NCBI GenBank assembly: GCA_000444245.1
Contig: ATSW01001713.1
Span: forward strand, 1-21,810
Source of the DNA: Botryllus schlosseri
Taxonomy: Eukaryota > Chordata > Ascidiacea > Stolidobranchia > Styelidae
Reading direction: 5' to 3'
DNA length: 21,810 nt
Shown here piece by piece: positions 12,101 through 21,100 of the stretch (position 1 is the stretch's first letter; each line of letters begins with the position of its first letter). The position numbers and the translations under genes are program-made. The notes beneath the pieces were generated by a model. The model did no database searches. It was given only the letters and a program-made list of their open reading frames with translations, and had not been told where the DNA came from.

Positions 12101-15100
12101 ACAGACCTCTCATTTTCTACATCTACTTGAAGCGATTATATGGGGTGTGCTTGAAATCTCTACTCGTACGTCTACTGCTAGTTAAGTAGCAATGCAGACT
12201 ACTTTGACCAAATCTGCGTATCTTACACCGTCTTTAGATGGTAAGATATATCCGGATTTGTTGTTTAGATTTTGGAACTGGTGAAGTCAGAGCAACCGCT
12301 TCGGTCGTTTGACTTCTTTTACAAGAATGACAGTCGTTCCATCAAAATATTGGACTGCTGCAGGTTAGAATCATATTGCTGTCATTGGCAGCTGACTGGA
12401 TAAGCGCGAGATTTATGAAGACTTAAAGTCATTTTACATAAGTTACTAACATTCGGCATGACTTCAAGTCCCATTACCAGCAGTAGCTTTATTATCACTT
12501 CCTTGCATTTGTTTTTTCTTGCTCTCGAATCGCCGGTGCAGCTGATTGTATGATCTCAGGGATATGACCTATGATCCCATCGTTGGATCAATTCCACTTG
12601 TGTTTTGTAGTCCGATTTGTAAGATATAAGCATCTTCTTGTACTAATGCCAGATTTCATCACAGACTGTGCATAACCGTGATCGCTGTAACTCCGGAAAG
12701 CGACAGAGCGTTGGAGATGCTTGTGGCACTCGAGCACATCATTCCTTGCTATTTGAAGCACCTCGAAAAAGAAACGGAGGGTGATGTCCGCGACACAAAC
12801 CAAGGTACGAATTCGCGCGGTCTCTTAATCATGGTAGTCGGTAAAGAAGAACTTCTACTTTTTCGGCGTAGTCAAGTCGATTTTTCCTCAAATAGGTTTT
12901 GCCTAATTTCACTGCTTATTATTATTATACTCTTTATTCACAGTAAAACTGGTAGATACGCACATAATCCGGGGAGCAACCTACCCCCAAAGCAAAATGG
13001 CGAGATTGGAGTAACGCTTTAAAATTTCAGTAATATACGGTCAAATTATTAATCCTATGCAATACATGGAGTAGTCAGATTACAGAATTGTAGTAGATGA
13101 AGAATTGGCAAGGGTTACAGAGCAGAGGTAGAGATGATTGAAAATGAAGAATCGAAATCACAGAAATTATGCTTGCTCAAGTGGTTATGTTTTTAGACTC
13201 CTTCCACTTCCACTTGAACAGTTGTATAGGCAAAGCTTCTTGTTTTTAACAATTTTGATTTTGAATAGTAAAGAGTAGTTTGGGCCGTTTGGGGGAAAGA
13301 TTTGCATCACTTTATGAGCGAAATTGTCATTAAAGCCGCGTGAAATAGCCTCCGTGTCACGGCAACTGAATATACATTCGACGGATCTATCTATGTGTAG
13401 CGCCATCAGTCATTTTGCTTTGGCCGCGAAGATATGTGCTGCAGTTTTCAAAATAGCCACCTCCGATGAACTGCTAAAAAGTATATGCGACCCCTCGACT
13501 AAGCGTACATTTTGAAACAACTCGATTGATTACTTTTCAGACTATTTTCTACTTCCTCTTGACGTAGTTTTGACATGTCTCGGAAATTGCTATTTATACT
13601 TGTAATTGAGTAAACACCAAGGCTGGATTCTCACCCGTTTCAGAAATAACGCATCTCACGGAAGTGAGCGTTTGCGTTCATTCGCTGTTAGTGAGCTTGG
13701 AATACTTCGCGCGGAATCCGCCTTCGCAACAGCCGCCGCATACCGCCACCGCGAAGCAGCGCGAAGATGGCGCGTTCGGCGACCAAGTCCGACATGGAGA
13801 TACAGCAGCCGGGTGAGGCATTGAAAATTTCGTTTACTTCAAGACTTGGGTTGATTAACAGAGGTTGTCAGCAACTAAGTACTTCTACTTTATCGGAGTA
13901 CTGGAGTAGGCTTTGCCTGCTTGCACTACTTCGGGGTTTATGTTTTTATACTATAGCTCCTTGTTCGACTTCTACAGTGTTTAATGTGACTTTTGACTCG
14001 TGAAATAGAAAGTTGATTTGAGCTATATTTGTGTCGCTTTAATGTGTGACATTGCCAACAGCGTGGAATAGCCTCTGTATCAGGATATCTGACTTTATTT
14101 TCGAAAATTGCACCATTCGTGCAACCACTTCAGCGTTGTATTTATATACGATTTCGTTGTTCTACTACGGTTTTTAAGGTAAATTGTTATACTTCCAATT
14201 TTGTGTGAAGTAGGCAATTGTTTGGGGTATATTTGCATCACGTTGATGACTGGAATTTCGTAGCGACCGGATAATAGCCCCTGTATCACGGTAGCTGAAT
14301 TAATTTTAGAAAATTTTACCTGATAACAGTGTGATTGGTCATTTGCGTTCGTTGATAATAGACGCATTTTCTCATTTTGGAAGTAAAAACCGCTGTTCTG
14401 CTGTCAAAAGCATATGCGACTCATCGAACAAATCTACTGTTTCAAATTACATACAAGTTTTTTTCTATTTTCGCGCACTTGAAGTAATTTTGACATGTCT
14501 TACAAATCTCCACTTGCACTTGTAGTTGAGTGAAAATTCATCACGTTACTTCTACGTACAAACTCTTCCTACTATGATTACTTGATGCGGTAGGCTTGCC
14601 GAGAGAGAGCCTATTGGGAATTCTCACGACGACGCGTTGCGAACGAAGAACGTAAACGCGCAAGAAGAGGAGAGCCGCGTCAGAAAAGACATGGCTGATT
14701 TCTTGGCGTCGCGTGACGTGATACTGCGACTCGTATCGACTTATTTTACCTCCGTTCAAAGCAGGTGCATTTCGTTTTATGAGTGGAATCATCGTAACTG
14801 CTGGTCGAAATAGCCCTGTATCGTGATGGCTTGAATATATTTTCGACAATTGCACCCATTTGTTGTGCCATTGGTCGCTTTGCATTAATCGCGAAGATGC
14901 AGCCTGTAATTTCGTAAATAGCAGTCTCCTCTGCTAAACCAATGCGAACCCTCAACCGAATGTACTTTTTGAAATTACTTTCTTGGGTAATTTAAAGACC
15001 TCTATCTTCTACTTCTGCTTGAGGTAGTCTTGGCGTGTTTTGGAAAATAGCTATCTTTACCTGTAATTCAATAGAATTGACAGTGTTATTTCTACTTCTA

Positions 15101-18100
15101 AGTACCAATGCTGATTACTTTGACCATATCTGATTACCACGTATGCAATTACATATCACTGTCTTTGTTACAGACTCAAAGAACTCACTGTTAGTTCGTT
15201 ACTTCAGCAAGCTCCGATACTGAACGAAAAGTCCCACATGAGAATAGCTGAGATCGCGCAATCGGCACTGAAAGTAAAAATCTTCCCGCAAGAATTTGCG
15301 CGCCTGTCAGTACTAATTCACGGAGCGTCGTTGTGTTTCAGGGTGTTTTCGGCGAGAATAATAAGTACTTTTTGAAGTGTCCCGGTCTCATTACTTATTT
15401 CACGGAGATGCTGCCGAAAGTAGACTGGTCGGATAACGACGTTAGACCGACCTTGTTTCTGCTTTTGAAGCGCCTTGATCGGCTGTTTCAGAGATTGAAT
15501 GCCACGCTGGAATCGAGGTTAGATGCTATTTATGTGATATCAACATTTTCCATTTCGGTAAGAACTCAAGTCAATTGAGAATGTATATACTTTCACAAGT
15601 AAATGCTATGATTGTGTGTATCTAAATACCCTAACACGCTTCCAATTTCGGGTTCAGTGGACGCTGTCGTATTGCGACGTTGTACAGGGACTAGGGTTGC
15701 ATTTAAAACAAACGTGTTTAAAGCACGGCCCTTGTTAAAACTTGTTTTTATTGTTTTCATATTTATTTTAGCGATGGCGTCATGAATCTTCAGCTGTGAC
15801 GTCACAGGGGATTAACATTAACAATTGAAAATATAGGGCAGAGGTCTCAAACACGCGGCCCGCGAGACCATTTTGTGCCTCCCGCGACGTCATTTTGGAT
15901 TTCGAAGTATTCGGCAATATTTAACTACCAATTGCTTTCTTAATTTGAGAACTTAAAATTCGCTCTAAAACTGCTCCAGAAGCTACTACTCATCAAACTT
16001 CACTATTACATCACTTTCAAAAGAAACGACGCAGTGAAAGATTACCTATTACGTGACATTTACTTGTTTATGATGGTTGGTTAAACATGACCCGTTGATA
16101 ATTCGTATTGAAAATTGTGATTTGGACTTGGGCGCGACCTTTTGTGGAATTACTCGAACTCGGACTCAACGGGTGATAAAATAAAAATGACTCGAGTTGA
16201 GTCGCGTCCAAAGATACAATCAGAGAAGGACTGTTGTGACTCGGAAGTGGGAACGCCGTTACTTGGTACAACCATGGACGCAACAAACTATCAAACTGGT
16301 ATGGAAAATAGTAAAATATTGAAAGGTCGTAACTTGCGTTTCGTAGCTTATTTAGCTATCTAAGCAGGAGGGTATGACAATCAGTGGCATTATGTTGCCC
16401 TTTTGATGTATAGTTGGTTACATCCTGTATCATCTTGTGTATCTTTATCCATGATGTTAATATCGCCAATTAAATGTGGAGAGTATAAAGTAGTCGCAGT
16501 CTACGCTTCACAGCTGTAACACAAATGGATTCTTCAGCGATTTGACATTTCTATTGCTATGGCACAGTAATCATTATATTCAAGTTGTTATTGATTTGTT
16601 CAAATATTTGAAGGTAAATGTAACACAGATTAAATTTGACTTTGGTAATGACATGATCAATAGCCTAGTTATCAGGCGTATACCCGAGGCCCGGATTAGA
16701 CTGTACTGCTCCAATGCTCTGATATCAGATCAATCTTTGTAAAATTCTAATATTCTACCTATAATTGCGACACGTCGATTGTCCACCGGCTGCAAAATAA
16801 TAATGCGACAGCTTTTACGATGCCCTGATGCATTGGTACTCTTGCATGGTGTCTACAACTAATTATTGTGACAAACTATCCAAGTACAGCAACAATTTTA
16901 TTCAAATATCTAAAAAAAATCTTTTTTCGAGCCAATCGTAACTCGTAAATCACATTTTCACGGTGCGTGTGGAATGTCAGTCTGCAAGGTCCCCTCAAAT
17001 GAGGCGTACTTTGAAATACATTGAATTCCGCAATTATTCGTGCTGCGGCCCGCGATGCTATCAAAAAGTAGGAAATTGGCCCGCGAGCACATTTGAGTTT
17101 GAGACCTCTGATATAGGGTAAAGGCTTCCGACCCCTGAAATAAACGGACTAAAACAATCTTTGATCAAGACTATACAGTTCGTTATGCAGAAGCTTTACG
17201 GACGGCGTTCATCATCATCAAAACATCCATTCCGTACCATTGATTTATATCTATGTGCTATCCTATGTTGAACCGACGACGATTTCGGGAGTTCCAGTCA
17301 TTCCACACTGTATATACGTCGACTACATCGGGTACAAATCGTATGTAGGCTAATAGTACATGCTTTAGCGAAATTATTTCCACAAATATGGCATAATTGT
17401 ACAACATTTGAAAAAAATTGTTCTTATTAAAATGGCAGATTTTAAAACACTTTTTAAAACATGCATTAACCAGAGTGTTTTAGAACACCATTTGTTTTAG
17501 ATGCAACCCTAACTGGAGCAATACTGTCATCGCTGTAGCAGACTTCGTTCAATCGCCGCATGAATCAATAAATAATCACTTGCTGGTACATTCAGCAGGG
17601 AGACATTGGACTGGAGTTATCTAAAAGATATCACGACGGGTTTGGCGAATCTCCTTTTCGAACACCCGGCTGTGTCTGTGATCCCGCACATAAAAGCAAT
17701 CGTATTGGTGAGTGGTGGGGCCGATTAACGCAAATGAATTGCCCTTGTCCATGCTACAGTCCTAGCAAACCATAGGCTTGTGATATGAAATGCTTTTGCT
17801 TTTTTGCCTACAGAAGCAGGTTGCAGACTCGTGCCTGACGATATCGTAGGCTCCGGCAGACTCTTTCTACTACACGATTTTGAAATCGCATTATTTTTTA
17901 CTTTCCTGATCATTCCCCACTCTCTATATATGTATGTCCAGGGTAATTTACAACTCCTGATCGGCTCTGCGACTCAGGCGGAATCCGACACTTTCTTGGC
18001 CACCACCGGGGCGAACGTTCCTCAGTTTTATGAGCCTGTCATATTACAACTGACAAGTAAATTTGTGTTGTGTGTATAAATGTTTCATTGTTGGCCACGA

Positions 18101-21100
18101 TATATGTTCCTGTTCAGTGTTCACATTGTTCGGTATTCACACGTATCCGTATTTTTTATTTGTTAGTTTTCTTTTTAATTAGCATTGATCTAGGCTTAAA
18201 TGCTTGATTTGTTTTGTCCTTCTTGAATATAGTGTAGCATTTCATAGCCTGAGCCACCGTTATTGACATTATATTTATACTGAGAGAGTTATTTTCACAT
18301 TTGTCCTAGGCATAGATAGCAGTGGAACAAATATTAGGGGAGATGTGGTACCGATGGATCACTGGGACCGAAAATACTTTAAAAATTCTCCATGATAATT
18401 CCATGATTACACTCCGTGAATTTGTCTACAAGTACATGCTGACAGAATCTTTCCTCACATGCAAAAAAATCCGACCTGCATGAGGAATGGGGTCTGTGAC
18501 GAATGATTTACGTTTTAGGGGGTATAAAGTAAATTTGGATCGACATTTTCATTTTTCTATATCACCTGTCAGACAAACAAACCCGCCATAATTTTTGATG
18601 TGAAGTATAGGGCCTGTATCAGGGTATATAATGGCACATATTTTTTGAATCAATACCATCCTCGAGTGGACTATTTTCAAGTCAATAACAATATTTATGG
18701 GGTGGGGGACCTATGGTACCATAGCCAAATCAAGCAAAATAGATGTACCAACTAATCACTCAACAACAGAAACTCACCTACATATATATAGGCTGTAAAT
18801 CATAGTTACATGCGGTGTTTTATCGCTATTACGAGGTATTTGAAAGTCAAAATGTCGATTTGAGGGTAATATGTATGTGGCATTAATTTTGTAAGTTTAG
18901 GCGTAAATCAGAACATGATCTTTGCCAACATTTGAGTTGATATAATCTATTTGATTCTTGAAGGTCGCGACGAAACATTCTTCATTGGCTTGCTGTAGCT
19001 TAGCTTACAGTACACAGCAAAACAAATCAACAAATTTGAGCTTTAGAGCGTATGTCCCATAGGTCCCATGGTCGTGTGCCTTTGGACCCACCGGGTGGGG
19101 ACCGATGACACATTCGAGCAACAAATTTTACACGTTTATCAATATTTTTTGAAAAGGCGGATATTCATGTAAATGTCCGCGATAGGTAGAGCTTGTATCG
19201 AAGTGTTGAGCCGGCAAAAGATCTGCTATTCTCGGCTGAAGATTTGAGGGCCACAGGTTATTTTGTACTTTTTGATCCATCGGTACCACATCTCCCCTAT
19301 AAGATAGTTACTGGATAATTGTTATCCAGCATCGTTGTAAGCCTATTTCATTACGATTTATCCATGTCAGGATTTTATGACAAATAGTGTGCACCATGAC
19401 ACTTTTAGATCAGCGGTACCGTTATTATTGGAACCTGAAAAGTTTAGACTATAGGTCATTGTTCGACGTCAACTGTGTTCATGTTCAATACACCACAATT
19501 AATCTCTGACGTCATAGTTTAAAATTAGTCGTCATACAGATTTTATCCTGGCTACGCCTATATGATAGCAAACCCAATACTGTTTGGACTGTGATCTAGT
19601 TTCTCATGGTCACGCATTCATTGGTACCGCAGTGGCATATCTGAATTCCGCGCGCGCCACCGTCTCGCTGGAAAATCTCGTAAAAGACCTGCCGCAGGAG
19701 AGAAGGGACTTTGTGGTTTTGAATCTGTTTATACCGCTCTCTATAAGCGTATCAGCACTGGCGTCACGGAAGGATATCAAAGAGCAAAAGTTAGGTACAC
19801 TATGTCAATTATGGAGCGGACGGTAACGCGCGTGTGACATCACAATAGACGAGCGACATGGCGATTATTTCACAGAGCGATTTCCTCTTCGTGAGTCAGA
19901 CGTCATCTATATGTTCGATTACGCCTTCAACATCTTGGCGAACGACGCGGGGTGCTTGAACAGCAGAGTCAGTCAATTGATAACGTTCGCTTCTCCAGGT
20001 TTACACTGCGCCATTCCGAAGCAATCATAGCTCTTACGGCCTGCGTTTTGTTCAGGAACTAACGTACGAGTCACACTGTCTCACCAGAGCTCTTTGCTAT
20101 TGCTCAAAGTGCTGATCACTTGCTTTCATGGCAACTTGCAGCGTCACTGGCTTCGAATAGCAGCGTCGCTGCAGAAGGTTGTGTTCCAACGACCAAGTCA
20201 GTGGGCGCACGCGCATCGACTGCGTGCGAATCTTGTTAATAACTTTGTTTGCAGACATCAAAGACACTTGGTATCTCGTCGATTATCTCCTGTCGCTCAA
20301 CACCCCGTTGATTTTATACTTGAGGCCCTTTGTACTGATGCAGGTATTACGATGCACGATTTTAGCGATGACAAGATGACTAATAATAATTGACCAAAGG
20401 TGGTCGAAGTATTCAGCATCGCTATACTCAAACAGAAGTAGAAATAACGCTGTAAAAGTATACTCAATTACAAATAGAAGTAGCGATTTCTAAGGCTCCT
20501 CAAGACTACTTCAAATGGAAGTAAAAAATTGAGGCCTGCAAAATACTTGAGTATTTTGAAGAAAGTAGATTTGGTCAAGGGGTCGAATAGTTTTAGCAAT
20601 TGATCGACGATGGCATACTTGAACTCTTGTATAGAGTGGACCTTCACTACTAATGCAGAATAACCACTACAAATATAGGTGCGATTTTCAAAAATATATT
20701 CAGATACCACGATAGAATTGATAAGGCGATAAAGGGATCCAAAAATTTCCTGAAACTACCTACTTTACAATACCCACACTGTAAAAAGTAAAAAACTGTG
20801 ACGTAGAAGCTTGGATATATATACCCAAAACGTAACCACGTGGCAGAATAACCCAATTATGATTAATGTATTTTCATCGGCTATAGTTTTGCGGGAAACA
20901 TGGGCAATCGTTTTGCATTGTGTCTTTTTTCACTATTGATGATCACTAACTTGAATGACAGGCTATTTTCGCTGGAAAACAAGTGGCTTGAACATCGCCT
21001 ATACCAATTCAAAACAAAACCCTTGAACTTGGCACTCCTTCTCGTGCAGTCTCATCTATGCCGCTACGCTCCTCTTTCATCACAACCCGATCAACGAACG

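Larger units (their letters stand above)
8260..12268 (+). other. Intron 13 (4009 bp), nested hAT cluster plus repeat copy
   Basis: Almost completely accounted for: an outer hAT-type element (8283-11738) with at least three hAT insertions inside it, then a copy of the TACTTCTACTT family (about 11740-12235), then about 30 bp to the acceptor. The repeat copy begins where the hAT ends. Confidence 0.75.
12805..13643 (+). other. Intron 15 (839 bp), repeat copy 5 with an insertion
   Basis: The repeat starts about 25 bp after the donor and ends about 25 bp before the acceptor (CACCCGTTTCAG). A roughly 260-bp unrelated piece, with a possible LINE-type tail, interrupts it. Confidence 0.65.
15518..17598 (+). 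other. Intron 19 (2081 bp), two nested DNA transposons
   Basis: The first about 170 bp and the last about 85 bp are unassigned. The rest is a TAGGGTTGCAT-ended element (15692-17511) holding a hAT (15839-17110). Confidence 0.7.

Noticed and set aside
14095-14367. Minus-strand open frames within repeat copies (also 5912-6384 and 13185-13406)
   Set aside because: They are shadows in noncoding repeat or intron DNA with no family resemblance and no conservation between copies.
16068-16363. Open frames inside the hAT at 15839-17110 as possible transposase remnants
   Set aside because: Short, on both strands, and without any hAT dimerisation or catalytic motif that could be recognised.
17804-17941. 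Possible 5' extension of exon 21 or separate exon at 17814
   Set aside because: Open frame, but the acceptor at 17813 needs phase 1 while exon 20 ends in phase 0. The added hydrophobic residues have no counterpart in the family.
20900-21049. Small gene starting MGNRFALCLFSLLMI, with a signal-peptide look
   Set aside because: Its frame runs into exon 26 of UNC80. The hydrophobic start is AT-rich intron sequence, with no independent support.
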